Below, in pieces: positions 36,005 to 45,776 of a stretch of DNA of 64,000 nucleotides. The stretch's first letter is position 1. Each line of letters starts with the position of its first letter. Source of the DNA: Pseudomonas sp. AB6 (GTDB lineage: Bacteria; Pseudomonadota; Gammaproteobacteria; Pseudomonadales; Pseudomonadaceae); NCBI RefSeq assembly GCF_034314105.1, contig NZ_JAVIWJ010000001.1, forward strand, positions 1,737,501 through 1,801,500. Direction: 5' to 3'. The position numbers were made by a program, and so were the translations under genes. Below the pieces are notes generated by a model. The model did no database searches and was not told where the DNA came from. It was given only the letters and a program-made list of their open reading frames with translations.

Positions 36005-37699
36005 TCAGAAGCCCATGCTCAAATGTTCGGCAATCGGTCCCAGTGCCAGCGTGGGCAGGAACGACAAGCCACCCACTAGCAAAATGGTCATCGTCAGCAA
36101 CGTCACAAACAACGTGCCGTGAGTCGGGAAGCTATTGAGGCCCAGCGGCGCGGTTTTCTTCGCCGCCAGACTGCCTGCCAGTGCCAGCACCGGCAGGATG
36201 TAGCCGAAGCGCCCGAGGAACATAGAGAGGCTGAGCATCAGGTTGTGGAATAACGTGTTAGCACTGAAGCCACCGAAGGCTGAACCATTGTTAGCCGTGG
36301 CCGAGGTGTAGGTGTAAAGCAACTGACTGAAGCCGTGGGCGCCAGGGTTGCTGATTCCCGCCGCCGGACCCGGCAAGCTTGCTGCGAGCGCGCCAAATAC
36401 CAGTACACCGACAGGCATGACCATCAAGGTTGCGACCAGCAACTTGACTTCATAAGCTTGCAGCTTTTTACCTAGGTATTCCGGGGTGCGGCCAATCATC
36501 AATCCGGCCAGGAATACCGCAATCAGCACGTTAAGCAGCATGCTGTACATGCCGGCGCCGACACCGCCGAAGATCACTTCACCGACCATCATGTTGGCCA
36601 GTGTCACCATGCCGGTCAGTGGGTTCAGGCTGTCGTGCATAGCGTTAACCGAACCGTTTGACGCCGCTGTGGTTGCCGTAGCCCAGAGCACAGTAGCGGT
36701 AGTGCCAAAGCGGGTTTCTTTACCTTCAAGGGGTGCAGTCTGCTCAACCGAAGCGATATTCAACGTCGGATTCGGCTGATACTCAGCCCACATCGCCGTT
36801 GCGCCGCCCATCAGGAACAGCGTCAGCATGCAGGCCATGATGGCCCGGCTTTGGCGCAGGTCTTTGACGTAGTGTCCAAAGGTGAACACCAGCGCAACCG
36901 GGATCAAGATGATCGACACCAGCTCTATAAGGTTGCTCCAGGCCGTCGGGTTCTCGAACGGATGCGCCGAGTTAACCCCGAAAAAACCACCCCCGTTGGT
37001 GCCCAATTGTTTGATCGCAATCTGGCTGGCAGCAGGCCCCATCGGCAAGCTTTGATCCGCACCCTGCAATGTCACGGCATCAATGTAATGGGCGAAGGTT
37101 TGTGGCACGCCCTGCCAAACCAGGAACAGCGCCAGGATCAGACACAACGGCAGCAGCCCGTAAAGGGTCGCGCGGGTAATATCCGCCCAGAAGTTACCGA
37201 GGTTTTGCGTTGAGCGACGGCTGATGCCACGGCAAAACACAATCAGTACCGCGATGCCGGTGGCGGCGCTGACGAAGTTCTGTACGGTCAGGCCGACCAT
37301 CTGGCTTAGGTAGCTGAGCGATGCTTCACCGCTGTAGCTCTGCCAGTTGGTGTTGGTGACAAAACTCATGGTGGTGTTGAAGGCCAGAGACCATTCCATG
37401 CCTGGCAGTTGCTGCGGATTAAGCGGTAAGCTGCCTTGGAACAACAGAATCGCGAACAACACGATAAAGCCCACCAGGTTAAAAGCAAGCAAGGCCAGGG
37501 TATAGCTTTTCCAGTTTTGTTCGGTTTTTGGATCAACCCCACACAGGCGATAACAAACGCGCTCAATCGGCCCCAGCACCGGGGTCAAGAAGGTTCGCTC
37601 ACCCTCCATGACGCGATAGTAAAATCGTCCCAACCAAGGCGCTGGCAATAAAACCAACGCAAAGAAGGCGACGATGAGTAGATAGTCATAACTGTGCAT
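36005..37699 (-). CDS. kdpA: KdpA, potassium-binding and translocating subunit
   Basis: 564-residue channel-like subunit of the SKT superfamily, with about ten membrane helices. Selectivity-filter-like loops can be seen, for example FVTNTNWQSYSGE, IKQLGTNGGGFFGVNSAHPF and TTAASNGSVNAM, and the late TSATANNGSAFGG. It binds potassium with high affinity and is opened by KdpB. AGGAG of the kdpF end serves as its ribosome binding site; kdpF stops 8 bases upstream. Confidence 0.95.
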   Translation of the reverse strand: MHSYDYLLIVAFFALVLLPAPWLGRFYYRVMEGERTFLTPVLGPIERVCYRLCGVDPKTEQNWKSYTLALLAFNLVGFIVLFAILLFQGSLPLNPQQLPGMEWSLAFNTTMSFVTNTNWQSYSGEASLSYLSQMVGLTVQNFVSAATGIAVLIVFCRGISRRSTQNLGNFWADITRATLYGLLPLCLILALFLVWQGVPQTFAHYIDAVTLQGADQSLPMGPAASQIAIKQLGTNGGGFFGVNSAHPFENPTAWSNLIELVSIILIPVALVFTFGHYVKDLRQSRAIMACMLTLFLMGGATAMWAEYQPNPTLNIASVEQTAPLEGKETRFGTTATVLWATATTAASNGSVNAMHDSLNPLTGMVTLANMMVGEVIFGGVGAGMYSMLLNVLIAVFLAGLMIGRTPEYLGKKLQAYEVKLLVATLMVMPVGVLVFGALAASLPGPAAGISNPGAHGFSQLLYTYTSATANNGSAFGGFSANTLFHNLMLSLSMFLGRFGYILPVLALAGSLAAKKTAPLGLNSFPTHGTLFVTLLTMTILLVGGLSFLPTLALGPIAEHLSMGF

Positions 37700-37707
37700 G
37701 GCGGCTC

Positions 37708-37797
37708 CTAGTGCTGGTCGGCGCGTAACAGCGCCACCATCAAGTAAATGAACAACCCTGCGGCCAGTAGCAGTGACACCCCGTCCAGAACGCTCAT
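37708..37797 (-). CDS. kdpF: KdpF, small lipid-like subunit of the Kdp pump
   Basis: 29-residue membrane peptide that starts MSVLDGVSLLL and ends VALLRADQH, one hydrophobic helix long. KdpF stabilises the KdpABC complex. It is the first gene of kdpFABC and ends 8 bases before kdpA. Its sequence, place and length fit the family, though it is too short to be called by most ORF finders. The KdpE target boxes lie about 90 bases upstream. Confidence 0.88.
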   Translation of the reverse strand: MSVLDGVSLLLAAGLFIYLMVALLRADQH

Positions 37798-37886
37798 GAA
37801 AATTCTCCGTCGTACGGCAATTGCCGCGTGTGAGTAATTGTCGGTATTGAGGGCGTAAAGGAACGAGATCGACGACTGCTTCTGGG

Positions 37887-37915
37887 CATAAAGAAAATGT
37901 AAAAAGAGGCGTAAA
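37887..37915 (-). promoter_or_regulatory. Probable KdpE-binding site upstream of kdpF
   Basis: On the minus strand three TTTAC/TTTAT boxes follow each other in direct orientation at 12- and 11-base steps: TTTACG (37910-37915), TTTAC (37899-37903) and TTTATG (37887-37892), within a T-rich tract. OmpR-type regulators bind direct repeats one helical turn apart, and the E. coli KdpE site is also TTTATA...TTTACA-like. Assignment rests on position and pattern. Confidence 0.5.
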
Positions 37916-38106
37916 GCGAGGGTTTACAGGCTTGAGATCGCTGGGTGGCGAGACAAATTGATCGGCGCGGTGATTGGCGAAAGCCAGCGACGTATCGCCC
38001 TGACATCAAACCGCCAGGTGTGTCAAACCCGAGACATATAGACGATTCCCAAGCCCCGCAGACAGAACAGGCTTCCTGCGTTCTGTATGCGAGTCAGGTC
38101 GACGGA

Positions 38107-39168
38107 TCAGAGAAGGGTTGGAGTGCCGGGACGTTTGTTTTTTGAAGCGGTCCAGTCGATCAGAAGGCTGTAGGCAACCGCCAATAATGTTGGACCAATG
38201 AACAGCCCGATAAAACCGAACGCTAACAACCCGCCAAATACTCCCAGCAGAACGATCACCAACGGCAAATTTCCTCCCCTACTGATCAAATAGGGCTTGA
38301 GGACGTTATCGACGCCGCTAATGATGAACGTGCCCCAAATGCCGAGAAAGATCGCCATGCCGTATTGGCCTTTCCAGGCCAGCCACGCGGTGGCGGGAAT
38401 CCACAGCAGCGGCGGGCCCATCGGCACCAGGCTGAGCAAAAAGGTACCAATCCCCAGCACCATCGCGCCCGGAACGCCGGCAATCAAAAAGCCAATGAAC
38501 GCCAATACTGCTTGGGCAGCGGCCGTACCGATAACCCCATTCACCACTCGTTGAACCGTACCGGCCACCAGATCCAAATAATAATGAGCTCGGTCACCAA
38601 TCAATCGCTCTAACAAGCTGAGGATAAAGGCGGCCAGTCGCGGGCCGTCGCGGTAGAAGAAAAACACGAACACCAGACTCAACGTGGTTTCGAGTATCCC
38701 GCCACCGATCTGCGCACTGCGCGCCAACAACCAGTTCCCGACCTGACCCAGGTAGGGCTTGATCGCAATCATTGCCGCAGCACCTTGCTCGTCAATGGTG
38801 TTCCAATAACCTACCAGTCGTTCGCCGATGATTGGCAGCCCGGCCAACCACAAGGGAGGCTCTGGCAGGCCATCGACCTGCACATCTTTGATAAAGAGCG
38901 TGGCATCACGAAGGTGGTCAGCCAGGTTAAAACCTAGCCATACCAATGGAGCCGCCACCAGCAACATCCATATCAGCGTCAATAATCCTGCCGCCAATGA
39001 CTCGCGTCCGTTAAGCCAGCGGGTCAGCACACGCATCATTGGCCAGCTGGCGAATGCCAACACCGCGCCCCAGAACAGCGCCGACCAGAATGGCGCCATC
39101 ACCCAAAGACATGCACCCAGCAGCGCCAGGAGCAGTATCTGCACCAACAGGCGATCATTATTGAGCAT
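38107..39168 (-). CDS. AI-2E-family transporter (membrane permease)
   Basis: 353-residue inner-membrane protein of the AI-2E/YdiK family with about seven to eight helices. Visible are VMAPFWSALFWGAVLAFASW near the start, LSLVFVFFFYRDGPRL in the middle and the late GGLLAFGFIGLFIGPTLLAV. Members export or take up small molecules; despite the family name, AI-2 transport is shown only for a few. Here the gene is separate from any lux system. It lies 84 bases after the DUF4892 gene on the same strand. The substrate cannot be read from the sequence. Confidence 0.85.
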   Translation of the reverse strand: MLNNDRLLVQILLLALLGACLWVMAPFWSALFWGAVLAFASWPMMRVLTRWLNGRESLAAGLLTLIWMLLVAAPLVWLGFNLADHLRDATLFIKDVQVDGLPEPPLWLAGLPIIGERLVGYWNTIDEQGAAAMIAIKPYLGQVGNWLLARSAQIGGGILETTLSLVFVFFFYRDGPRLAAFILSLLERLIGDRAHYYLDLVAGTVQRVVNGVIGTAAAQAVLAFIGFLIAGVPGAMVLGIGTFLLSLVPMGPPLLWIPATAWLAWKGQYGMAIFLGIWGTFIISGVDNVLKPYLISRGGNLPLVIVLLGVFGGLLAFGFIGLFIGPTLLAVAYSLLIDWTASKNKRPGTPTLL

Positions 39169-39252
39169 GGGTTATCCCGAATAAGTAAGCGGAGGCTGTA
39201 AGCATAACGGCGAACACCAACAGCGCCAGTGTTCGAGAGGGGAATAAGGGTT

Positions 39253-40071
39253 TCAGCGAATAAGCTCGACAACCAAACCCTGTTTGTCAGCGCTACCTGT
39301 CTCAAGACGTGCCGCACGGACACTGTTGGCAATTAACGCCTGACGCCAAACCTCACCATGTGCTCCGGATACCGTGACCCGCAAAGTGCTGTCCAGATTG
39401 AGCGCACGGGAAATCAAGATCGTCCAAGGGTCCTGCGGTTCACCCTTCAGTTTCGGAAACTCTAGTTTTCCGGTGCTTTTCAATTGACGCAGCAAGGTCG
39501 CGGAGGTGGGTAGCAACTCACCCAACGGTGCGTCGGAATCAAACTGTTCAACGTGTAGGTACGCACGACGATTGCCACGGGTAATGCCATACAAGGCCAC
39601 TAAGGTGTCGTCCTTCGGGGCAGCAAGGCGTAGCAACAAATACGCCTGTTGATCATCGGCACCGAACAACTTGGAGTTACCAAATACTTCATTGGCCCAC
39701 AAGCTGCTTTCGCCACAATCTCGTGCCTGGCACCAATACAGCAATTCGGCGCCTTGCTTTTGCAACCCCTCCCGCGCGGCGGTGAAAGCCTCGTCGGAGG
39801 TATGTCCGGCTGGTAATTCATACGTCACGGCAGTCGCAAGACCTTTGGCGGCGACCTGCCCTTCGAAGCGTAACTGACCGCTAACCTTACGAACGGAACC
39901 CAGCGGATAAATCCGCTGCTGGTCCATGGGCGGACGGTAGTCGACGATTTCCGAATCCAGAACCCGTGGAACGATCTCCAAGTCATGGCTGCCCGGAACA
40001 TCGGCGGCAAATAAAAGGGTACTTAGCAATGAACTGCTGATCGAGGCGGTAAGAACACTCAGTAAACGCAT
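39253..40071 (-). CDS. DUF4892-type secreted protein
   Basis: 272-residue exported protein. The ATG at 40071 gives a signal peptide (MRLLSVLTASISSSLLSTLL ending at FAADVPG). The mature part starts SHDLEIVPRVLDSEIVDY, then RQVSGQLRFEG-like VSGQLRFEGQVAAKGLATAV and LLYWCQARDCGESSLWAN, a pattern I know from the DUF4892 family of pseudomonads. Two cysteines in that loop may form a disulfide. It lies downstream of a hydrolase gene in one direction with the AI-2E transporter following. The function is unknown. Confidence 0.7.
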   Translation of the reverse strand: MRLLSVLTASISSSLLSTLLFAADVPGSHDLEIVPRVLDSEIVDYRPPMDQQRIYPLGSVRKVSGQLRFEGQVAAKGLATAVTYELPAGHTSDEAFTAAREGLQKQGAELLYWCQARDCGESSLWANEVFGNSKLFGADDQQAYLLLRLAAPKDDTLVALYGITRGNRRAYLHVEQFDSDAPLGELLPTSATLLRQLKSTGKLEFPKLKGEPQDPWTILISRALNLDSTLRVTVSGAHGEVWRQALIANSVRAARLETGSADKQGLVVELIR

Positions 40072-40198
40072 ACGTGCTCTTCTTGGGTCGCTAAGGCGGG
40101 GGCGGACTGAAAGGGGTTGCAAGTAACGACGGGGCAGTGGTCCATCAAGATCATCTCCTGTTTCAATCCGCCCAGCCTCGGCAGTTGCCTGCCGCAAG

Positions 40199-41053
40199 TC
40201 AAGGATCGGCGTAAAAGCGATTGAAACAGTCTGCAACAGAGCGTGCGCCCTCTTCGTCATTCAAATGCAGATGGTGACCGCCCTCAAGGGTCATGACTTC
40301 AAACGGGAGTTGCGACAATAACTCAGGATGTTGCGCGAGCATGCCCTGCCCGGCCACCACCAATTGCGTCGGACAACTAACACGTTTGACGAAGGCCATC
40401 GCCTGATCACGGGTCAAACGCATCGGTGACGCCAAGGTCAAGCGGCTGTCACTGCGCCACGTGTAACCGCCGGGTACCGGCATCAATCCACGCTGGGCGA
40501 GCAGCTCTGCGGCCTCCCGACTGACGGCCACCACCCCTTTCATTCGGGCCTGTACTGCGCTGTCCAAGTCAGGGTAGACGGGCTTGCGTTTGGTAGACAG
40601 ATTCAACTTTGCCTGCAACGCCATACCCATTCGCTCGGCGGTGCTGTCCGCTTCGCCGGTGGGCGGGATCACCCCATCAATCAAGGCCAGGCGCGTGACC
40701 CGCTCAGGCAGCGCACCGGCCAGTACCACTGAAATAATTGCGCCCAAGGAATGCCCCATGAGCGAGAAGCGTTGCCAGCCGAGCTGTTGTGCCACCTGCA
40801 AAACATCATGGGCGTAATCCCACAACGTATAGCCGGAACCCAGCGGACGGTGGTCGGAGTGCCCGTGCCCGGCCAGGTCTAGAGCAACGATGCGCAGCCC
40901 TTTTAGGTGCGGCGCCAAGCGCGCGAAACTATTGGCGTTGTCTAGCCAACCGTGCAGGGCAATGACCGGCTGACCGTCCTGCGGCCCGAACAGGTGGGCG
41001 GCCAATTCGATATGGGGCAAGCTTAGGCGGACTTCTTCAACAGGCATACTCAT
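40199..41053 (-). CDS. Alpha/beta hydrolase
   Basis: 284-residue alpha/beta-hydrolase. The oxyanion motif is ALHGWLDNANSF near residues 33-44, the nucleophile elbow FSLMGHSLGAIIS, and the late catalytic His LEGGHHLHL. It starts at 41053, where its ATG overlaps the TGA of another hydrolase gene (ATGA), so the two are translationally coupled. Esterase or lipase-like action on a small ester is likely; the substrate is unknown. Confidence 0.85.
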   Translation of the reverse strand: MSMPVEEVRLSLPHIELAAHLFGPQDGQPVIALHGWLDNANSFARLAPHLKGLRIVALDLAGHGHSDHRPLGSGYTLWDYAHDVLQVAQQLGWQRFSLMGHSLGAIISVVLAGALPERVTRLALIDGVIPPTGEADSTAERMGMALQAKLNLSTKRKPVYPDLDSAVQARMKGVVAVSREAAELLAQRGLMPVPGGYTWRSDSRLTLASPMRLTRDQAMAFVKRVSCPTQLVVAGQGMLAQHPELLSQLPFEVMTLEGGHHLHLNDEEGARSVADCFNRFYADP

Positions 41054-41859
41054 GCGCTGGCCTTCGCGGGACGCGCCAGATTCCAACGTGTGAACACCTG
41101 CTTAAGCAAGTCAGCGGTTTCCTGAGGACGCTCCAGGGGAAACATGTGACCGCCAGGCATGGATAACGATTCACCCAGCGGCAGGTATTTTACCGAACGG
41201 GTGTGGTGACGCATGACGACTCGGCTGTGTTTGCCGCGAACCACGGCAAGCGGCACTTGCAGCTGCTGGGCACGGCCGGGGCTGGTGTGTGGCACGCTGC
41301 GGTAAATACTAATTTCCGTTGCCGGGTCGAAACGCAGGCGCAATTGCTCACCGTCTTGCTGTAACCCATGTAGCAGATAGGCATCGAAACATTCGGGATC
41401 AAAACGTCGAAAAAGTGTTTTGCCCGCAAAATACTGGCGGGCAGCGGCCATGTCAGCGAACGCTTCCCGACGACCTAGGGTGCGTCCCGCCGGCGTAATG
41501 CGATCAATGAAACCAAAGCGTTTAGCCGCGCGGATCATCAGTTGATCGGCCAACGTGAGCACCGGGGAGTCCAGCATCACCACACCGCGATACAACTCAG
41601 GACAGCGCAACGCCGCGTGAAAATGCAACACACCACCTAACGAGTGTCCCACGCCCCAAACCGGTTCTGGTTGAAGTTGCAGGTGATAAATCAGCTCATC
41701 GACCAAATTCAGCCAGTTGTCGTCCACCGGAAATCGGGGGTCGTGTGCGTGCTGCGGCAAATGCGAAACGACGAACTCCGGGCCCAGCGCGGAAAACAGT
41801 TTGCCGTATGTGGCCGACGGGAAACCGTTTGCGTGAGCGAAAAATACCTGTTGCGGCAT
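41050..41859 (-). CDS. Alpha/beta hydrolase, coupled to the following hydrolase
   Basis: 269-residue hydrolase with the start MPQQVFFAHANGFPS (oxyanion loop), nucleophile elbow VWGVGHSLGGVLHF, and late His PGGHMFPLE. The ATG at 41859 is 11 codons into the open frame and begins the conserved core. It belongs to a different subgroup from the next gene although both share the fold; the two stop/start codons overlap. The tandem of two hydrolases with a downstream DUF4892 protein suggests one pathway for an unknown ester. Confidence 0.82.
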   Translation of the reverse strand: MPQQVFFAHANGFPSATYGKLFSALGPEFVVSHLPQHAHDPRFPVDDNWLNLVDELIYHLQLQPEPVWGVGHSLGGVLHFHAALRCPELYRGVVMLDSPVLTLADQLMIRAAKRFGFIDRITPAGRTLGRREAFADMAAARQYFAGKTLFRRFDPECFDAYLLHGLQQDGEQLRLRFDPATEISIYRSVPHTSPGRAQQLQVPLAVVRGKHSRVVMRHHTRSVKYLPLGESLSMPGGHMFPLERPQETADLLKQVFTRWNLARPAKASA

Positions 41860-41971
41860 ACGAGCGCGTCCATAACGAAAACCCAGTGGCAATTGTGCGC
41901 ACCCGCCACGCGCGCGGCAATGACTGTATCCGCCAGGAAGAGTGACAGTTAGGACAGGATTGCACGTTGGG

Positions 41972-42415
41972 TTAACGAACCGGTGGTTGCTCGCCTATCG
42001 GCACTATTGCCATGGTCAAGCGCGAGATACAACTGGCCTTGCCTTCGTCGCTGGTCAGGCGGATGTCCCAGACATGAGTCGTGCGACCTATGTGAACGGG
42101 ATGGGCGACTGCCGTGACTCGACCGCTGCGTAAACCGCGTAGGTGGTTGGCGTTGATTTCAAGACCGACACAAAAAAATTTGCTCGGGTCGATGCACAGG
42201 TAGCTGGCCGTCGAACCCACGGTTTCAGCCAACACCACTGACGCACCGCCGTGCAACAGTCCATACGGCTGATGAGTTCGGTGATCAACCACCATGCTTG
42301 CAGTGATCGAATTGTCATCGAGACTTTCGAACCTAATGTCCAACAATTCGCCGATGGTATTCTTCTGCATCGCATTGAGGTGTTCGATATCCGGGGTCTT
42401 AAACCACAAGCTCAT
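41972..42415 (-). CDS. Hotdog-fold thioesterase (PaaI/YdiI type)
   Basis: 147-residue acyl-CoA thioesterase of the hotdog fold. The core motif QPYGLLHGGASVVLAETVGS includes the HGG pair and the catalytic Glu, and the C-terminal half has the second strand set (VTAVAHPVHIGRTTHVWDIR). Proteins of this form hydrolyse aromatic or short acyl-CoA. It lies 107 bases downstream of the propionyl-CoA synthetase gene, which fits a role in clearing surplus acyl-CoA. The start at 42415 gives full length. Confidence 0.85.
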   Translation of the reverse strand: MSLWFKTPDIEHLNAMQKNTIGELLDIRFESLDDNSITASMVVDHRTHQPYGLLHGGASVVLAETVGSTASYLCIDPSKFFCVGLEINANHLRGLRSGRVTAVAHPVHIGRTTHVWDIRLTSDEGKASCISRLTMAIVPIGEQPPVR

Positions 42416-42522
42416 GTTAAATCCTTGAGTCAGGGCGCTTGATTGACGAGCGCCGAAAATGGAGTCGATTGCGCATAGTAGCGTTTTCGAACGCTCGTTT
42501 CATTCTGCAACAATGCCGTTGA

Positions 42523-44430
42523 TTAAGGCCGGTTGTTGGGCCGCATGCCCAGTGCAACACCGATCTCCGCCAGAATGGCTGTATCGTCAATGGTCGACGG
42601 CGGTGTAAACACCTCTCCATCGGCAATTTTGCGCAGAACCGCACGCAGTATTTTTCCGGAGCGGGTTTTGGGTAGACGCTTGACCACCACGATCCGTTGC
42701 AAACAGGCTAGGGCACCGATTTTTTCACGCACCAGGGCAACCATTTCGCTCTGGAGCTGCGCGCTGCTTTGCTCGACACCGTCCTTGAGCACAATCATCC
42801 CTAACGGCACTTGGCCTTTGATCTCGTCATGCACGCCAATCACTGCGCACTCGGCGACGGCCGGATGTTGACCAACCAAGTCCTCCATCTCCCCGGTAGA
42901 CAGCCGATGGCCCGCGACGTTAATCACATCGTCAGTGCGGCCCATGATGTAAACAAAACCTTCGTCATCAACATAACCACCGTCGCCGGTATGAAAATAA
43001 CCGGGAAAGCTTTGTAAATAAGCCTCAAGGTAGCGCGAATGATCGTTCCACAGGGTCTGGCTGCAACCCGGAGGCAGCGGTAAGGCAATGACCACTGACC
43101 CTTGCTCACCCGGCCCCACCAATTGCCCGTGCTCGTCCATCACTCGAACGTCGTAACCCGGCACCGCGCGGTTGCTTGAACCAGGGCCAGGACGGTGGCC
43201 GTCAAGACCCACGCAGGGTGCCGTGACCGGCCAACCGGTTTCGGTCTGCCACCAGTGGTCGAGGACTGGCTTGCCGGTCAGTTGCTCGAGCCACTCATGG
43301 GTGCTGGAGTCGAGTTTTTCTCCCGCCAGGAACAAATGGCGAATCGAACTCAGGTCGCGGTTTTTGATCAGCTCGCCGCCGGGGTCGGCCTTGCGAATCG
43401 CTCGCATGGCAGTCGGCGCACAAAATAAGGCGTTGATCCGATATTCCTCGACCATCCGCCAGTAGCTTCCCGCATCCGGCGTGCGGACCGGTTTGCCCTC
43501 ATACAACACCGTCGTACACCCGGCCATCAACGGCCCATAAACAATCAGTGAATGACCCACGACCCAGCCGACGTCGGAAATTCCCCACCAGACATCGCCT
43601 CTTTGCATGCCATAAATTGAGGCCATGGTGAAGATCAATGCCACGGCATTGCCGCCGTTTTCGCGCACAATGCCCTTGGGCTTACCCGTGGTGCCTGACG
43701 TGTACATGATGTAGAGCGGGTCGGTACTCGCGACAGGCACCGGATCAACCGGCTCAATACCCACTAACGCAACGTCCCAATCCAGGTCACGCCCAGCCTG
43801 CAAAATTGCCAAGACCTGCGGACGTTGCAACACCACTACCTGACACGGCTGATGACGGGCTAGCTCTAACGCTTTGTCGACCAGGGGTTTGTATTCAATC
43901 ACCCGGTCAAATTCGAGGCCGCAAGATGCGGTCAGCAGCAACGTGGGTTTGGCGTCGTCGATGCGCAGCGCCAGTTCATTGGCAGCAAAACCGCCAAAGA
44001 CCACCGAGTGAACCGCACCCAACCGAGCGCAGGCCAGCATCGCCATTACCGCTTGCGGCACCATTGGCATATAAATAATCACGCCGTCGCCTTTTTCCAC
44101 ACCCAACTGACGCAAGAGTCCGGCCAAACGTGCCACTTCATCGCGTAATTCGAGGTAGCTATAACGAACTTTGTTGTAGCTAACCGGCGAGTCGTAGATC
44201 AACGCCGTCTGCTCGCCTCGCCCTTGCTCGATGTGATAATCCAGCGCCAGGTAGCTGCTATTAAGTACGCCATCGCCGAACCAGCGGTGCGTGCCGTCGG
44301 CCAAGGTCTCAAGGATATTGCTGGGCTTGCGATACCAAGCCACCTGCTGCGCTTGTTCGGCCCAAAAACTTTCGGGATCGGCAATCGAATGCGCGTGACT
44401 TTGGACGTAGTTCATCGGCTGCTGGCTCAT
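42523..44430 (-). CDS. Propionate-CoA ligase-like acyl-CoA synthetase (PrpE type)
   Basis: 635-residue AMP-forming synthetase of the ACS/PrpE group: ATP-binding loop YTSGTTGKPKGIVRE, the core WWQTETGWPVTAP, GRTDDVINVAGHRLSTGEME, and the catalytic-lysine region LPKTRSGKILRAVLRK. The N-terminal pattern ADPESFWAEQAQQVAW and overall length fit PrpE-like enzymes, which convert propionate to propionyl-CoA. Acetate or other short acids are possible alternatives. It heads a run of thioesterase and hydrolase genes. The catalytic lysine is subject to acetylation in related enzymes. Confidence 0.85.
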   Translation of the reverse strand: MSQQPMNYVQSHAHSIADPESFWAEQAQQVAWYRKPSNILETLADGTHRWFGDGVLNSSYLALDYHIEQGRGEQTALIYDSPVSYNKVRYSYLELRDEVARLAGLLRQLGVEKGDGVIIYMPMVPQAVMAMLACARLGAVHSVVFGGFAANELALRIDDAKPTLLLTASCGLEFDRVIEYKPLVDKALELARHQPCQVVVLQRPQVLAILQAGRDLDWDVALVGIEPVDPVPVASTDPLYIMYTSGTTGKPKGIVRENGGNAVALIFTMASIYGMQRGDVWWGISDVGWVVGHSLIVYGPLMAGCTTVLYEGKPVRTPDAGSYWRMVEEYRINALFCAPTAMRAIRKADPGGELIKNRDLSSIRHLFLAGEKLDSSTHEWLEQLTGKPVLDHWWQTETGWPVTAPCVGLDGHRPGPGSSNRAVPGYDVRVMDEHGQLVGPGEQGSVVIALPLPPGCSQTLWNDHSRYLEAYLQSFPGYFHTGDGGYVDDEGFVYIMGRTDDVINVAGHRLSTGEMEDLVGQHPAVAECAVIGVHDEIKGQVPLGMIVLKDGVEQSSAQLQSEMVALVREKIGALACLQRIVVVKRLPKTRSGKILRAVLRKIADGEVFTPPSTIDDTAILAEIGVALGMRPNNRP

Positions 44431-44514
44431 CGGTATCCCTGTGATTGTTCTTGTTCTGGGCTTGCGAGAAAGGCCTTACACAGATGAACGTAGCAGATAC
44501 CCGGCGAATTTCAG

Positions 44515-45750
44515 CTACGACTTTTGTCGGTCATGTAAGCCGCACTGCAGGGAACGGGTGTTTGCCAACCGTTGGATGAATAAACCGAGTAAAGCCAGGG
44601 CCGCCAGCACAATAACGACCAAACCATAGACGTTTGCGGTGGCTATCAGGCCGAAGCGGTGCGCAGACAAGCCTGCAACCAATGCAGGTAGACAAAATGC
44701 CAAGTAACTCAGCACATAAAACGTCGACATCAACCCTCCGCGCTCATGGGCATGAGCCAGCGGCATCAGTAAGCGCATGGCACCCAGAAAACCAGAGCCG
44801 AAGCCACAGCCAGCGATCACAGTGCCGACGAAAAACAACCACAGCCAACCGCTGTTAATCGCCAGCAAAATCACCGCCACGCCGATGCCCAAGCAAATCG
44901 CGCCAACGAACAAAGCCAGTACCGGCGGCCGTCTGCGCAGATTAAGAATTGCCAACACGCCACTTAAGGTGAGCGCTGCCACGGCCAGTCCACCATTCAT
45001 CACTGAGGTTGAACCCGTTGCCGCCGCCAAGAGCGACGGTGTCAAGGACAGGTAGAACCCGCCCAGTGCCCATGCAGCGATGTCGACTGGGAGAATCAGC
45101 CAAAGGGTACGCCGTGCCTGCGGCGGCACACTCAGCGTCGGTTTTAGCGAGGCGAACACCCCGGGTTGCGGACTCACCGTTTCCGGCAATCGCCACAGGT
45201 ACACCGCTTGCAGCACAAAGGCGGCTAAAAGCACGATAAATGCCAGCGTCAATGGCATCGGGGCGTAGGCCACCAACACGCTGGTTCCTAACGCACCGCC
45301 TGCCATCCCCAACAACGGCGCTACGCTATTGACCAGCGGGCCTTGAACCTGATCACAGTCGAGCAACGCAGCTCCCAGTGCGCTGGCCGCCATTCCCGTG
45401 GCAAAACCCTGAAGCAACCGCGCCAACAGCAACCAGCTCACGTCTGTAGCGCCGATAAATAACGCCATTGATAGAATTTGTAGCAATAGCGCAGCGAAGA
45501 TCACCGGACGTCTGCCGAGATAATCCGATAACGAGCCCACTACCAATAATGCAACCAACAAGCTCAATGCATACGCGGCGAATATCAGGGTCAGCATCGC
45601 CGCCGAGAAGCCCCAATTTTGCTGATACAGGTGATAAAGCGGGGTTGGTGAACTGGATGCGGCGAAAAAGCTCAGTGTGGTAATGGCCAGAAACCCTAAA
45701 CTGCTACGACCGCGAGCTGCGTCAGATGGGTTTTGCAAAGGGTGGGACAT
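44515..45750 (-). CDS. MFS transporter (drug efflux-like)
   Basis: 411-residue major facilitator with 12 predicted helices. The A-motif-like loop GSLSDYLGRRPVIFAAL lies after helix 2. The ATG at 45750 is set by GGAGAG and begins MSHPLQNPSDAARGRSS. It is divergent from a TetR gene, with a perfect 27-base operator-like palindrome between them. That gene order is typical of a TetR-repressed efflux pump. The substrate is unknown; solvent or drug efflux is a guess. Confidence 0.85.
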   Translation of the reverse strand: MSHPLQNPSDAARGRSSLGFLAITTLSFFAASSSPTPLYHLYQQNWGFSAAMLTLIFAAYALSLLVALLVVGSLSDYLGRRPVIFAALLLQILSMALFIGATDVSWLLLARLLQGFATGMAASALGAALLDCDQVQGPLVNSVAPLLGMAGGALGTSVLVAYAPMPLTLAFIVLLAAFVLQAVYLWRLPETVSPQPGVFASLKPTLSVPPQARRTLWLILPVDIAAWALGGFYLSLTPSLLAAATGSTSVMNGGLAVAALTLSGVLAILNLRRRPPVLALFVGAICLGIGVAVILLAINSGWLWLFFVGTVIAGCGFGSGFLGAMRLLMPLAHAHERGGLMSTFYVLSYLAFCLPALVAGLSAHRFGLIATANVYGLVVIVLAALALLGLFIQRLANTRSLQCGLHDRQKS

Positions 45751-45776
45751 GGTTACACTCTCCAGACAAATCACGG

